The position numbers and the translations under genes are program-made. A stretch of 64,000 nucleotides of DNA from Fibrobacter sp. UWB5 (GTDB lineage Bacteria; Fibrobacterota; Fibrobacteria; Fibrobacterales; Fibrobacteraceae), in contig NZ_MWQH01000005.1 of the NCBI RefSeq assembly GCF_002210295.1, positions 124,001 to 188,000 of the forward strand, written 5' to 3'. Below the pieces are notes generated by a model. It worked only from the letters and a program-made list of their open reading frames with translations. It was not told the origin of the DNA and did no database searches. Positions within the stretch are counted from its first letter, which is position 1. Each line of letters begins with the position of its first letter. Shown here in pieces: positions 1-9,437 of the stretch.

Positions 1-118
1 CCACCTCGGCGATAGGCGTATCCACGAAATCCAGCGTCACCGGTTTTTCGGCACGCACAGGGGCAAAACAGAGTAACGCCCACAGCAAAACGGGCGCAAA
101 CAACAATGTACGGGGCAA
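1..118 (-). CDS. N-terminus of an exported secretin/STN-like protein (cut by window edge)
   Basis: Only the first 39 codons are present; the gene runs off the left edge. A TTG start at 118 preceded by GAGGG gives a hydrophobic signal peptide ending near an A-E-K junction. Just after it comes VTLDFVDTPIAEV, which resembles the opening of STN/secretin N-domains (a strand, then an I-x-x-V helix). The PilQ homologue in this window has a comparable DFSFVDMNFEAVF. It could be a second secretin, a type II secretion component, or another STN-bearing exported protein. The start codon and the family are inferences from a short stretch. Confidence 0.5.
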   Translation of the reverse strand, partial: MPRTLLFAPVLLWALLCFAPVRAEKPVTLDFVDTPIAEV

Positions 119-244
119 AAATCCCTCGGGAACGGCAATAACCCTGCCCGGGATATAAAAAAGATTCCCAATTCGGCGAATCGGACTCAATTTACAAAAA
201 TAGAAGACCAAAGCCCAATTCGGTCCAAAAATTCCGTTTTGGAG

Positions 245-273
245 TTGTCAGTCTCTATGCATTTTTGTACATT
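245..273 (+). promoter_or_regulatory. Putative sigma-70-type promoter of metK
   Basis: TTGTCA at 245-250 and TACATT at 268-273 are separated by exactly 17 bp, which fits a housekeeping promoter with transcription starting near 280. The -10 box lies in the centre of the inverted repeat at 254-283. This is a prediction from spacing and consensus only. Confidence 0.5.
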
Positions 274-283
274 TATGCATAGA
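254..283. promoter_or_regulatory. Inverted repeat over the metK -10 box (candidate operator)
   Basis: TCTATGCAT at 254-262 is mirrored perfectly by ATGCATAGA at 275-283. The 12-bp spacer contains a centred TGTACA palindrome. The dyad axis falls between 268 and 269, inside the predicted -10 hexamer, where a bound repressor would block RNA polymerase. The regulator is unknown. A transcript hairpin is less likely because the dyad mostly precedes the predicted start site. Confidence 0.45.
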
Positions 284-299
284 AAAACTCAAACCCGTT

Positions 300-352
300 T
301 TTTCAGCGCTTGGGAATGCTCAAAAACGCGACATTCTTTTTGGTGCTGAAAA
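300..352 (+). promoter_or_regulatory. Candidate structured 5' leader of metK
   Basis: TTTTCAGC (300-307) pairs perfectly with GCTGAAAA (345-352). Inside it GAATG (314-318) pairs with CATTC (332-336). The outer stem ends five bases before the AAGGAG ribosome-binding site (357-362), so folding could affect translation of a SAM synthetase. It does not match a SAM riboswitch consensus that I recognise. Confidence 0.3.
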
Positions 353-367
353 CATCAAGGAGCCTAC

Positions 368-1558
368 ATGGCACATTATCTTTTTACTTCTGAATCCGTG
401 TCCAAGGGACACCCCGACAAAGTCTGCGACCAGATCTCTGACGCTATCCTCGACGCTTGCCTTGCTCAGGACCCGAACAGCCGCGTCGCTTGCGAAACGC
501 TCGTGAACACTGGCCTCGTCGTGATTTCCGGCGAAATCACCACCAAGGCCGTGATTGACTACCAGCAGATTGCCCGCAAGACCATCAAGGGAATCGGCTA
601 CGTGAATCCGGAACTCGCCTTCGACTACAAGGGCTGCTCCGTGCTCGTGGCTATGGACAAGCAGTCTCCGGACATCGCTCAGGGCGTGGACGCCAAGGCC
701 GCAGACGGTAAGGAAGATGACAAGCAGGGTGCCGGTGACCAGGGCATGATGTTCGGTTACGCCGTCAATGAAACTAAGGAATTGATGCCGCTCCCGATCA
801 GCCTCGCCCACAAGCTCATGGAAGAAATCCAGAACCTCCGCGAAAAGGGCAAGATCAAGTGGCTCCGCCCGGACGCCAAGTCCCAGGTGACAGTGGAATA
901 TGACGAAAACGACAAGCCCGTACGCGTGGACACGGTCGTGATTTCTACCCAGCACGACGAATTCGTGAACGGCAAGGAACTCAAGCACGCCACAATCGAA
1001 AAGGAAATCATCGAAAAGCTCATCAAGAAGGTGATTCCGGCCAAGTTGCTCGACAAGAAGACCCGTTACCTCGTGAACCCGACCGGCAAGTTCGTGGTCG
1101 GTGGCCCGCACGGTGACTGCGGCCTCACCGGTCGTAAGATTATCGTCGACACCTACGGCGGTATGGGCCGTCATGGTGGTGGCGCCTTCAGCGGTAAGGA
1201 CCCGTCCAAGGTCGACCGCAGTGCTGCTTACGCCGCTCGCTATGTGGCAAAGAACATTGTGGCTGCAGGCCTCGCCTACCGTTGCGAAGTCCAGCTCGCT
1301 TACGCTATCGGTTACTCCAAGCCGGTGTCTGTTCTCGTGAACACCTTCGGCACGGGCAAGATCAGCGACCGCGAAATCGAAGCCATTGTCGCCAAGACCT
1401 TCGACCTCTCTCCGGCCGGCATCGTGAAGATGCTCGACCTGAAGAAGCCGGGCTACCAGTCTACCGCCGCTCTCGGCCACTTCGGCCGCACGGGCGCACG
1501 CTTCACTTGGGAAAAGACTGACAAGGCCGCCACGCTCAAGAAACTCGCCAAGGTGTAA
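368..1558 (+). CDS. metK: S-adenosylmethionine synthetase
   Basis: MetK makes S-adenosylmethionine from methionine and ATP in the cytoplasm. The 396-aa product has the normal family length and all the signatures: [15 protein letters not shown] near the N-terminus (ATP and magnesium binding), [12 protein letters not shown] in the loop region, and the glycine-rich [13 protein letters not shown] and [20 protein letters not shown] motifs. The ATG has AAGGAG five bases upstream. The gene stands alone, with its own promoter and a downstream terminator. The dyad and leader stem upstream suggest its expression is controlled. Confidence 0.98.
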   Translation: MAHYLFTSESVSKGHPDKVCDQISDAILDACLAQDPNSRVACETLVNTGLVVISGEITTKAVIDYQQIARKTIKGIGYVNPELAFDYKGCSVLVAMDKQSPDIAQGVDAKAADGKEDDKQGAGDQGMMFGYAVNETKELMPLPISLAHKLMEEIQNLREKGKIKWLRPDAKSQVTVEYDENDKPVRVDTVVISTQHDEFVNGKELKHATIEKEIIEKLIKKVIPAKLLDKKTRYLVNPTGKFVVGGPHGDCGLTGRKIIVDTYGGMGRHGGGAFSGKDPSKVDRSAAYAARYVAKNIVAAGLAYRCEVQLAYAIGYSKPVSVLVNTFGTGKISDREIEAIVAKTFDLSPAGIVKMLDLKKPGYQSTAALGHFGRTGARFTWEKTDKAATLKKLAKV

Positions 1559-1611
1559 GCTGCGGAGGTTTAGCAACCGCTAAACAGCGCAGGCCTAGCG
1601 CAAGATATGAA

Positions 1612-1642
1612 AACGGCCCCGAGATTTCGGGGCTGTTTCTTT
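1612..1642 (+). terminator. Rho-independent terminator of metK
   Basis: A GC-rich hairpin (ACGGCCCCG / CGGGGCTGT, one wobble pair) is followed by TTTCTTTT, about 55 bases after the metK stop. Confidence 0.8.
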
Positions 1643-1664
1643 TACATACTGAAGCCGTTCGCGT

Positions 1665-3401
1665 CTATTTTACTGCGGTAAAATAGCTCCTGCTTACGCC
1701 CGGAGCGGTAACGCGTACCAGATACACGCCCGCGGGAAGGCCTGCGGTCAGTTCACGCATGTCGCGGAGCATCGCCTGCGTGACATTTTCCGTTTTACGA
1801 ACAAACTTTCCGTCGGTCGCATAGACACTCACGCTGTATGCCCCCTGCTGGAGCGACAAGCCCGAAAGCATCGGGATGGCCGTCTTGGTCGTATCGCCCG
1901 AGCTTGTATCTCGAACAGTCGTATCCTTCTTCGAGGTGTCCGGCGAAACCACCTGCGCCTTCACAAGCGTTACATCGAACTGGTCGATATTCGGGCCGTC
2001 ATTGCCGCCGACGGTCGCGAACTTAACCGCATTTTCGCCCGCGGCAAGACTCACGAGAACTTCCTGCGTATTCCAGGCGCTCCACGCCCCCGTCGCCTTG
2101 AACGACGCGGTCGCGGTGTCGAGTCCCGCACTTACGGCAAGACTGCGCGCCTCGCCCGAGCCGTTAGCGAAATCAATTTCGAGCTTGTACTGGCCCGCAG
2201 CATCCACTTTCACGGGCACGACCACGCTTCCGCCCTTGTCAAAGTTCACGTATCCGTCGCCGTGAAAACCCGAGTTGCTGCTTTCGGAAACACCGCCCGT
2301 AATGGAGCCCTTTTCGGCCTGGTACTGCTTATCGGGAGTCGGAGGCGGCGGCTCCACATAGTTCGCATCACATTCCGTAGGGCTCTTGAGTGTCGCCCCC
2401 GCGTTCGCCTTCACGGCGGCTTCCACCTCGCTTGCCGGCAGCATGAAGCCTGTGTAATCGTAGGGCGGCGTAAACGACGTTCCCGTGCCCTTCGTGTTGC
2501 CCGAGCAGTTCGTAAAGATGTTGTCGATGACCTCGTTCACGCCCGTACCGTTCGCGTTGCCAGTATAAATCGGGTTAGCCTCGTTGATGAACACATTCCG
2601 TTCGGTACGCACACGGCACATGTGGCCTGCCGAAACACCCAGCACGTCGGTACCGCCCGTGACGCTTGCATCGCCCGTCAAAAGGTTGTTTACCACGTGC
2701 ACGTTTCCGTAGCGGCAACGCGGTTTACGCTGGTTTGCAGCCTTCCACCAGTTGAACATGTAGGTCACATTCAGCTTGCCCTCGCTTACGGGCTCGTTGT
2801 CGGAACTGCCGATAAGGTTCGAGAGGTTGTGCGTACTCTTTTTCTTGTAGCCGAATATGCACCACGTAAACGTTACATTGTCAGCGCCCTTCACCACGTC
2901 GGCGTTGCCATCTTGCCCGTCCCAGAATTCGCAGTGGTCTATCCAGATGTTCTTGGAGCCGTCATTTTCGATGGTGAGGTTGTCCCACGCCTGGTCGGCG
3001 TTGCTGCCCGGGCCCTGGATAACGATGTTGCGGACAATGATATTCGAGGCCTTGCTGATGTGGATGGGAGCCTTCAAGAGCGTTCCCGGTTTAAGGCCGA
3101 TAATCGTCTTGTTGGAGCCGGTAATATTCAGGCGGTCGCCGGTCGTGCCGCTCCAGCCGCTACCGAGGGTACCATCGATGTAGATAACTCGCGGCGAGGA
3201 ATCCTTCGCGTATTTTTGCAAATCGGCGAATGTCGTTACCGTAATGGGGGTTGCGTTACCGCCTCCGGTCACTTCGAAGGGGGTCGACGTACGGCCCGAA
3301 CGGGTCGCCCAGCCGATGGGCTTACACTGGTCCACCGCGGCGGACGCGCAAACCGCGAACCCACACAGAATAGCCAAAATTCTGGAAGACATTTCAAACA
3401 T
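1665..3401 (-). CDS. Secreted pectate lyase (PL1-type) with carbohydrate-binding module and T9SS-like C-terminal domain
   Basis: Likely cleaves pectate by beta-elimination outside the cell. ATG at 3401 has AAGGAG eight bases upstream; an upstream in-frame GTG at 3425 has no such site. Order in the 578-aa product: signal peptide ending at SAA; a right-handed beta-helix lyase domain with IWIDHCEFWDG and the basic RKPRCRYGNVHVVNN segment typical of PL1 active sites; a CBM6/35-like module (YQAEKGSITGGVSESSNSGF, GDGYVNFDKGG); a Thr/Asp/Ser/Lys-rich linker; and a final ~65 residues ending LPAGVYLVRVTAPGVSRSYF, which resembles a T9SS sorting domain. A PorU-like sortase is encoded 1 kb away. Confidence 0.9.
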   Translation of the reverse strand: MFEMSSRILAILCGFAVCASAAVDQCKPIGWATRSGRTSTPFEVTGGGNATPITVTTFADLQKYAKDSSPRVIYIDGTLGSGWSGTTGDRLNITGSNKTIIGLKPGTLLKAPIHISKASNIIVRNIVIQGPGSNADQAWDNLTIENDGSKNIWIDHCEFWDGQDGNADVVKGADNVTFTWCIFGYKKKSTHNLSNLIGSSDNEPVSEGKLNVTYMFNWWKAANQRKPRCRYGNVHVVNNLLTGDASVTGGTDVLGVSAGHMCRVRTERNVFINEANPIYTGNANGTGVNEVIDNIFTNCSGNTKGTGTSFTPPYDYTGFMLPASEVEAAVKANAGATLKSPTECDANYVEPPPPTPDKQYQAEKGSITGGVSESSNSGFHGDGYVNFDKGGSVVVPVKVDAAGQYKLEIDFANGSGEARSLAVSAGLDTATASFKATGAWSAWNTQEVLVSLAAGENAVKFATVGGNDGPNIDQFDVTLVKAQVVSPDTSKKDTTVRDTSSGDTTKTAIPMLSGLSLQQGAYSVSVYATDGKFVRKTENVTQAMLRDMRELTAGLPAGVYLVRVTAPGVSRSYFTAVK

Positions 3402-3526
3402 CCGTGATACTCCTTGCGTCACCAACGCTTTTTTATAAATCTACCCTTTTTTCGCACAGAAAGGGCGTTTATGGCATAAAAAAGCATTTACAAGTTGTCC
3501 ACGGACAACGCATGTAGAGCGGAGGC

Positions 3527-4393
3527 TTACTTCTTCTTTTTAGCCGGAGACTTTTTCTTCTTGTCCTTCATTTCGACGCGGCGGCTTCCGGAGCGCAGGC
3601 GTTCCCACGGGCCAAAGCTCGAAATTGAGAAGAAGAATCCGAAGAACCATACGAGGAATGCCACGAACTGAAGTGCAGCACAAACCCAGTTGCGTTCCCC
3701 CATGTCAAAGGTCATGGCAGAAACCAGGAGCAAGGAACCGATCACCACCGGCGCAAGCAACTGCTTGGCGGCTTTCACCAGCGCACCCGCCTGCGGAGCA
3801 CCTTCGCCCAAGTGCTTCCCCGCGACTACGGCAAAGGCCATCGCGCAAGCGAAGGCGAATGCAGAATGTGCGCCCCACATGAGACTGGCCGCGGCATCGA
3901 ACTTCGAAGAGATAATTTCAAGGATCCCGCTCAAGAACAGCCAAGAAAGCACAAACGGGAACAGCGCGCAAGCGACCGAGAGTTTCACAAAAATGAACAT
4001 GACAACCGCTACCAGCGCCAAGATGCCGAACATCGGGAGCGGCATGCTTTCGGCACCGCCCAGCACATAGAGAGCCGCAAAAGAAAGTACCGCCGACACG
4101 AGCGAGGCGATTCCCGCGCGCACGCCGCCAAATACCACAAACATGACCACGCAGGCAATCGTCGCCACGCCAATATAGCGGGCAGATTCCCACAAGCCCT
4201 TCGCCGTCTCGGTTTCAGCCAGCCACATTCCAAGCGCTTCAGAAGAGCCCAGCGGCAAAGAAACTATTTCTTGCCAGCCGGTCGCCACAAATGAAACCGT
4301 CGCAATGACCATGACCACCAAGGCGATCAAACGAAAACGCAACATCAATTCCAAAAAAGTCTGAACTTTACCAGGCTTTTCACGCAAATCCAT
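3527..4393 (-). CDS. Multi-pass membrane protein with poly-lysine tail, function unknown
   Basis: 288 aa with about six to seven hydrophobic segments (for example LIALVVMVIATVSFVATGW and FGILALVAVVMFIFVKLSVA) and a strongly basic end (KDKKKKSPAKKKK). I do not recognise the family. It begins two bases after the stop of the PorU-like gene, so the two are very probably co-transcribed and this protein may be linked to T9SS or envelope function. That link rests on position only. Confidence 0.75.
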   Translation of the reverse strand: MDLREKPGKVQTFLELMLRFRLIALVVMVIATVSFVATGWQEIVSLPLGSSEALGMWLAETETAKGLWESARYIGVATIACVVMFVVFGGVRAGIASLVSAVLSFAALYVLGGAESMPLPMFGILALVAVVMFIFVKLSVACALFPFVLSWLFLSGILEIISSKFDAAASLMWGAHSAFAFACAMAFAVVAGKHLGEGAPQAGALVKAAKQLLAPVVIGSLLLVSAMTFDMGERNWVCAALQFVAFLVWFFGFFFSISSFGPWERLRSGSRRVEMKDKKKKSPAKKKK

Positions 4394-4395
4394 AA

Positions 4396-7300
4396 TTACC
4401 TCGAAATCAGCAGTTTTTGTTTTTTAGTCCAAGTCTTCTTGCCAAACTTGTCGTTAGCAGACACGGTGCTGCGGACCACATAGTGGTACAGACCGTTAGC
4501 AAGCAGGCGTCCGTGATTGTCGTGGCCGTTCCAGTGCGTCACGCCCGAAACCGCATTCTTGATCACGCGAACCAGTTTGCCATTCTGGTTGTAGATAAAG
4601 ATGTCGACCTTGCTGTCGCGATCTACAGCCAAATTCTTGAAGTAGAAGGTGGTGCCTTTCTTGCCCATCGGATTCGGCACGTTGAATACGTCGGCAAGGC
4701 CAGATTCCATGTCGTCCGTGATTTCAAGATTCAAGGACTTGACGGCGATGTTGTCCAAAACGTCCTTCGCAAACACCTTGAATTCGTACTTGCCGGCAGG
4801 ATACTGTTCTGCGCTAAAGTTCATGCGCACCTTGGCACGCTTCGAAGTCTGTTCCAAATAGGGCCACGGGTGGAACGGTTCCTGCACGCCCACGACTTCG
4901 AACGAAATACCTTCGTCAGCCTGTTCCCTAAAGTCAAGCGCCGTAGAATCTTCTACAATCACCTGCAGGCAAGCAGGGGCCTGCAATTTGACCGTTTCGC
5001 CATCGGCAAAGTCGGTCGCTACACCGCCGCCGTAGCAAGACTGAATCTGGATAGAAGGCGGGAGCGTGTCATTCAGGGAATCGGCGTAGTCCGAAATACC
5101 GCTAATTACCAAGTTCCTGAGCCAAGAACGGCCCACGGCGCTTTCGTTCGGGGAATAAGCCCAGGCGCTGAATTCAGCCGTCGTATCGCCAATCGAAATC
5201 TTGCGCGGTGTCACGAAGTCGGTCGCAAAGCGGCCTCCCTTCACCGGGACCTTTTCGGAATAAACCAATCCACCGTCGTAGAACACGTTAACGGAATCGT
5301 CGTTCACTTCGAGCGACATTCTCTTGTTCGTGCGACCTTCGCGCAGAATCAAGTCCACGTAACCGTTGTCTAGGCCTTCCACGGAACCCGAAAGTTTCAC
5401 ATGGTCAAGCGCCTTGACAGAATCCAACGGAGTGTCCAAAGAAATCTTGAATTCGCTACTCGGCATGCGAATCACCGGTTCACCCAGAAGCACATAGCGT
5501 TCGTTGTTGAAACGCTGGCGTTCATACTTCATGCTGACAGCACGCTTGGTTTGCAAGAAGGCACTACCAATAGTTTCGCCGGTTTCACGCAAGGAATTCA
5601 GCAAGAGGTTTGTTCCGAAGTTGGAATTGTATTCGGCAAAGGTTTCACGCGTCGCACCAATGGAGACGATAGAACCGGCATCTGCCTTCAGCAAGAATTC
5701 TTCGGAAAGGGAGCGGGCGTTGCCTTCGTCAAAACGGCCCACCGTGCAAGAGAACGAGCCCAGAATCGTATAGCGGCCCTTGTTCGTCAGCTTTACCAAG
5801 TAGCTCGGCTTGAGCAGGCCTTCGCTTGCCCAGTCGGTCTTGGAGCCGTGTCCAAAGTACGTGGTAAACAGGGCGCCCTGATTCAAGATATTCAGGAAGT
5901 CTTCGGCGGCATCTTTCTTTTGGCCAGCCGCATCTTCAGCATAATCGAGCAAGTAAATCTTCTTGAAGTTCCAACGTTCCTTCTTGTTCACGGCCATGCT
6001 ATCGATAGCGCGCACCAGGTTTTCCTGGTACAAGGTATGCTTGGTCACGTCATCCATACCGCTGTTACGGGCATCGTCTGCCGTATGCAGCAAAGTCGAG
6101 CGCCAGTCGGAATAGTCCATGACGCCTTTCTTTTCGTAGTCCTTGGCCTTTTCGATATAGCTTGCAAATTCTGCCACCGTCGCCACCGGGAGTCGACCGA
6201 CGGCGACATCCAAATCGTACGTGCCATAGGGAGCCACTTCGCCAGAGTCGAGAATGCCGAAGAAGTCTTCGATGACGCCATCTTCCTTTTCGAACGGAGG
6301 AAGCACCGGGACACCGTATTTCTTGTTGATGTCGCGGTAGTCGAAGTGGCCTGCGCCAGCAAGCAACACGTAGCGGAAATTCGGGCACACGGAATAAACG
6401 TAGGCGATGTAGTTGCGGATTGCAACCGGCGACATGCGGCCACCCGTATAGCGGTTGTAAATGTCTTCGGCCACCACCACCGAGGTCGCAAACGTTCCCA
6501 CAGAAGAGCCGTCGTTACGGAATTCGGCGAGCTTTTTCGCCTGGTCCACGAATTCGGCCGGCGTGATAATCAGGTATTCAAGCTTGGAATTGGGTCTCGA
6601 AAGATCCTTGAGCACACCATCGCCATAGTTGGCAAGGCCCTCGACCTTCAAGCCCGAGCGGAACACGTTTTCCTTAACGGCAATGTAGCGCACGTCTTCG
6701 CCAAGGGTAACGCTGTCCTTGGCGACGCCACCGGCAGCCGTCAAGAATCCGACCGGACGCATGTTCGAGAACTTAAGCACCTTGGTGTTAGACGGAACAG
6801 GCACGTTGATAACGCCCGAAACCGCACCGCCTGGCAAGAGCCATTCGGCAGAATCGACAGCCGGCGTCCACTGGTAAGCAACAGAATAGCCGTCAAAGCG
6901 GTCAAACTGTCTGGGCGACGGCAACATTTCAAGTACATACTGGTTACCGTCTTCAACAAGACCCGGATTATCAATACGGAAGTTACCGCCCGGCAAAAGT
7001 TCGGTGTCGGTATATTCCACACGAACACCGTTGATTTCCATCGCGAAGTAAATGGAATCCATGCGCTGCTTATAACCGGCAGACGAAAGGGTCAAGTTTG
7101 CACGCTGGTCGTGGTCCACCACTGCAGCAGTCGCCCACACCGAGCGATGCGGGAAATACGAAGCCGACACATACTGCTTACCACCAGGAACAAGCCCGGG
7201 CAACTGCTTGGTCGTCTTCATTTCAAGTTCAGAAGCCGGAACCGTCGTAGTCTCGAGACGGCTATGCCACAGCCAGTACCATTCCTTACCGGTTGCCTTT

Positions 7301-8499
7301 TCCCAGTCCAGTTCCTTACCAAAGTAGGTATCGCGCAAATCCATTTCTTTTTCGGCGCGCACGTAACGCAACCAAGCAATGTCCTTACCGTTACCTGCAG
7401 GGGCCGCCACCGTCTGGTTAAAGCGCATGCCCTTGCCGGTCTGCTTGTAGCCCAGCAAGAACTTCTGGTAGAACGAATACGGGGAGTAAGAATGGAAGTA
7501 ATCCATCTTGCCGTTCACAAAGAACTGATCTTCGCGGTCGCAACGTTTCCAGAATGCGCTACCGTAGCCAATGAACACAATAGAGTCGCCGCTATTGAAC
7601 AGGTTATCGGGAGCGCTGCTGGCTGAGCCGTATTCCGATGCGGGCGTATGGTCGCGAATTTCGATGGGAATTTCAAAAATCTGGTTCGGAATGCGACCGC
7701 TTGCGCCAGGAGCCATGTCGGCCAGCGTATCGGGCGATGCACCGTAAACGCGAATCCATTCTACCGGAATGCCGTCCAAATCCTTGGGGTTGGGTAGGGC
7801 ATTTCGAATCGCGGTATAGCTCACCGCATACAGGCCGTCTTCGCTATTGGTCGCCACATTCTGGTCGCCCACGCTAAAGCGGGCAAGGAACGTCGGCAAT
7901 TCACCGTCTGCCGCCTCGGAACGCAAGGCCTTGATAGCCTTCGCCTTCGAAACGCCAAAGCGTGAAGCCGCCGCCGGGTTCTGCACTCTGGAAAGGGCTC
8001 GCTTGCCCGGATTGACTCCGTTAGTAGAACCGTTAAACTGAACCTTCAAGCGGAAATTCTTGCGCAGCGAAACCGACGAGCCATTCTTAACGTAAAGCGG
8101 CACGCGAATGTTGGTCATCCAAAGACCGTCGCGAAGCACCGGTTCCGAAACATCAATCGAATATATCCAAGAAGCATCCGTACGAATATCGCGGTGTTCG
8201 GCACACAAGGGGGCTCCCAGCGGAACCGTCTTGGTGTCGCTTACAGAAACAGTCGGTTTCTTGTTCGTGGGCAAAGCCACCCAATAATGCCTAAAGGGCA
8301 TATCGTGCTTTTCCAGATAGGTCGCATTTTCGGGTTTGAATTTAACCCCAGGCAAACCGGTAGAATCACAAGGATGAATACTAGATTCAAAGACAGCATC
8401 ATCCAGAACGTAACGCGTCCTGGAATCTTCGACCACGCGGGCAAACGAGCAGATTGCCCCCAAGGCCACAAAAAGGGTAATAAGTACTTTGGGCTTCAC
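4396..8499 (-). CDS. porU: PorU-like type IX secretion sortase (peptidase family C25)
   Basis: In T9SS, PorU is the surface cysteine protease that removes C-terminal sorting domains and attaches cargo. The 1367-aa product has a signal peptide (VLITLFVALGAICSFA), a long beta-rich N-terminal region, and a C25 (gingipain-fold) domain. The catalytic His is in YFGHGSKTDW (H884) and the Cys in GSFSCTVGRFDEG (C918). VAVGRLPVATVAEF, before the His, is also typical of the family. The C-terminus has a FlgD-Ig-like domain (NVPNPMGKKGTTFYF ... NGHDNHGRLLANGLYHYVV). No porV lies next to it. Orthology to PorU rather than another C25 protease is inferred from length and architecture. Confidence 0.85.
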   Translation of the reverse strand: MKPKVLITLFVALGAICSFARVVEDSRTRYVLDDAVFESSIHPCDSTGLPGVKFKPENATYLEKHDMPFRHYWVALPTNKKPTVSVSDTKTVPLGAPLCAEHRDIRTDASWIYSIDVSEPVLRDGLWMTNIRVPLYVKNGSSVSLRKNFRLKVQFNGSTNGVNPGKRALSRVQNPAAASRFGVSKAKAIKALRSEAADGELPTFLARFSVGDQNVATNSEDGLYAVSYTAIRNALPNPKDLDGIPVEWIRVYGASPDTLADMAPGASGRIPNQIFEIPIEIRDHTPASEYGSASSAPDNLFNSGDSIVFIGYGSAFWKRCDREDQFFVNGKMDYFHSYSPYSFYQKFLLGYKQTGKGMRFNQTVAAPAGNGKDIAWLRYVRAEKEMDLRDTYFGKELDWEKATGKEWYWLWHSRLETTTVPASELEMKTTKQLPGLVPGGKQYVSASYFPHRSVWATAAVVDHDQRANLTLSSAGYKQRMDSIYFAMEINGVRVEYTDTELLPGGNFRIDNPGLVEDGNQYVLEMLPSPRQFDRFDGYSVAYQWTPAVDSAEWLLPGGAVSGVINVPVPSNTKVLKFSNMRPVGFLTAAGGVAKDSVTLGEDVRYIAVKENVFRSGLKVEGLANYGDGVLKDLSRPNSKLEYLIITPAEFVDQAKKLAEFRNDGSSVGTFATSVVVAEDIYNRYTGGRMSPVAIRNYIAYVYSVCPNFRYVLLAGAGHFDYRDINKKYGVPVLPPFEKEDGVIEDFFGILDSGEVAPYGTYDLDVAVGRLPVATVAEFASYIEKAKDYEKKGVMDYSDWRSTLLHTADDARNSGMDDVTKHTLYQENLVRAIDSMAVNKKERWNFKKIYLLDYAEDAAGQKKDAAEDFLNILNQGALFTTYFGHGSKTDWASEGLLKPSYLVKLTNKGRYTILGSFSCTVGRFDEGNARSLSEEFLLKADAGSIVSIGATRETFAEYNSNFGTNLLLNSLRETGETIGSAFLQTKRAVSMKYERQRFNNERYVLLGEPVIRMPSSEFKISLDTPLDSVKALDHVKLSGSVEGLDNGYVDLILREGRTNKRMSLEVNDDSVNVFYDGGLVYSEKVPVKGGRFATDFVTPRKISIGDTTAEFSAWAYSPNESAVGRSWLRNLVISGISDYADSLNDTLPPSIQIQSCYGGGVATDFADGETVKLQAPACLQVIVEDSTALDFREQADEGISFEVVGVQEPFHPWPYLEQTSKRAKVRMNFSAEQYPAGKYEFKVFAKDVLDNIAVKSLNLEITDDMESGLADVFNVPNPMGKKGTTFYFKNLAVDRDSKVDIFIYNQNGKLVRVIKNAVSGVTHWNGHDNHGRLLANGLYHYVVRSTVSANDKFGKKTWTKKQKLLISR

Positions 8500-8538
8500 A
8501 ATCCTAAAATAGCAAATAACGAAAGCCCCGATTATGGA

Positions 8539-9414
8539 TTACTTGCGAATTTCTAATTCCGAATAGCCATTTCCATTCGTTCGGAATTCAATCGATTCTC
8601 CGGCAGGCGTTGTCGCCTTGAAAAGCCTAAAGAACGAGGGCGCCACGCCGCGTACAAGGATAGCTTCAAGCTCGGCGCGCTTGATCATGAATTTGGCGTT
8701 CCAGGCCGGCATATACCAGTGCCACGGCTGCCAATTGAACACACCCCTGACCGACTGCACAAAGGCCCTGAGCATCAACGAATATTCGTACTTGAAGTAG
8801 TCTTCGTAATCGGTCAGAATCGAATTCTTTTCGGCAGGATCCTTGGTCGCATAATCGGCCACCATGAACAACGGATCTTCACCCTTCTTTTCGTAAGAAA
8901 AGAGCATGCCCGACGGCAAAAGTTTCACCTTCAGGTTATCCTTGTCGCGGTGCACATATTCCTTGTCCGAAACCTGCCTGTAGTCGCGGAAAACCACCTC
9001 GGGGTCAAGCACCGGATTAATAGAAAGCGGTACCGGCTTTGCATCGAGCGAAGGCAATTCATAGAACAGGATGGTTTCGCCTTTTCCCTTGGGGAGCAAC
9101 ACGGCAACCAGAGGCTTCGTGCGTTCGGTAATCACCCACACCATTTCGGGCTTGTTCGTTCCCTTGAGCATGGGGTCCAGAATTCCCATAAGCGCAGGGT
9201 CTTTCACGCCATTCACGTCCCATTCCATCCAGGTTCCCGTACCGCCTACGGAATCGAGCGTCGCAAAAAGGCGTTCGCCGCTAAAAGCGGTCTTCGATTC
9301 TACAGCGCCTATCACCTTGGCGGAACCCGCCGTGTAAGGCTTACCCTTGGGTGCGGCCCAAAGCACCGAACTCAAACAAACTAACGCAACAAGAGAAATC
9401 TTCGAAAACTTCAT
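8539..9414 (-). CDS. Exported protein of unknown function
   Basis: 291 aa counted from the ATG at 9414, which gives a clean signal peptide (KISLVALVCLSSVLWAAP). A longer reading to 9459 would add a non-signal extension overlapping the upstream gene. No strong Shine-Dalgarno is visible. The mature part is mixed alpha/beta with many Asp/Lys residues and no motif that I recognise. It follows a lipoprotein gene (24 bases from that stop to this start) and precedes porU by 39 bases, so all may be one envelope transcription unit. Confidence 0.75.
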   Translation of the reverse strand: MKFSKISLVALVCLSSVLWAAPKGKPYTAGSAKVIGAVESKTAFSGERLFATLDSVGGTGTWMEWDVNGVKDPALMGILDPMLKGTNKPEMVWVITERTKPLVAVLLPKGKGETILFYELPSLDAKPVPLSINPVLDPEVVFRDYRQVSDKEYVHRDKDNLKVKLLPSGMLFSYEKKGEDPLFMVADYATKDPAEKNSILTDYEDYFKYEYSLMLRAFVQSVRGVFNWQPWHWYMPAWNAKFMIKRAELEAILVRGVAPSFFRLFKATTPAGESIEFRTNGNGYSELEIRK

Positions 9415-9437
9415 TTTAGGCACAAGAATTTTATCCA

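Noticed and set aside
5401-7626. 741-codon plus-strand open frame inside porU
   Set aside because: It lies antisense to a gene with clear C25 motifs, has low-complexity His/Arg-rich translation and no start signal; it is a shadow of codon bias.
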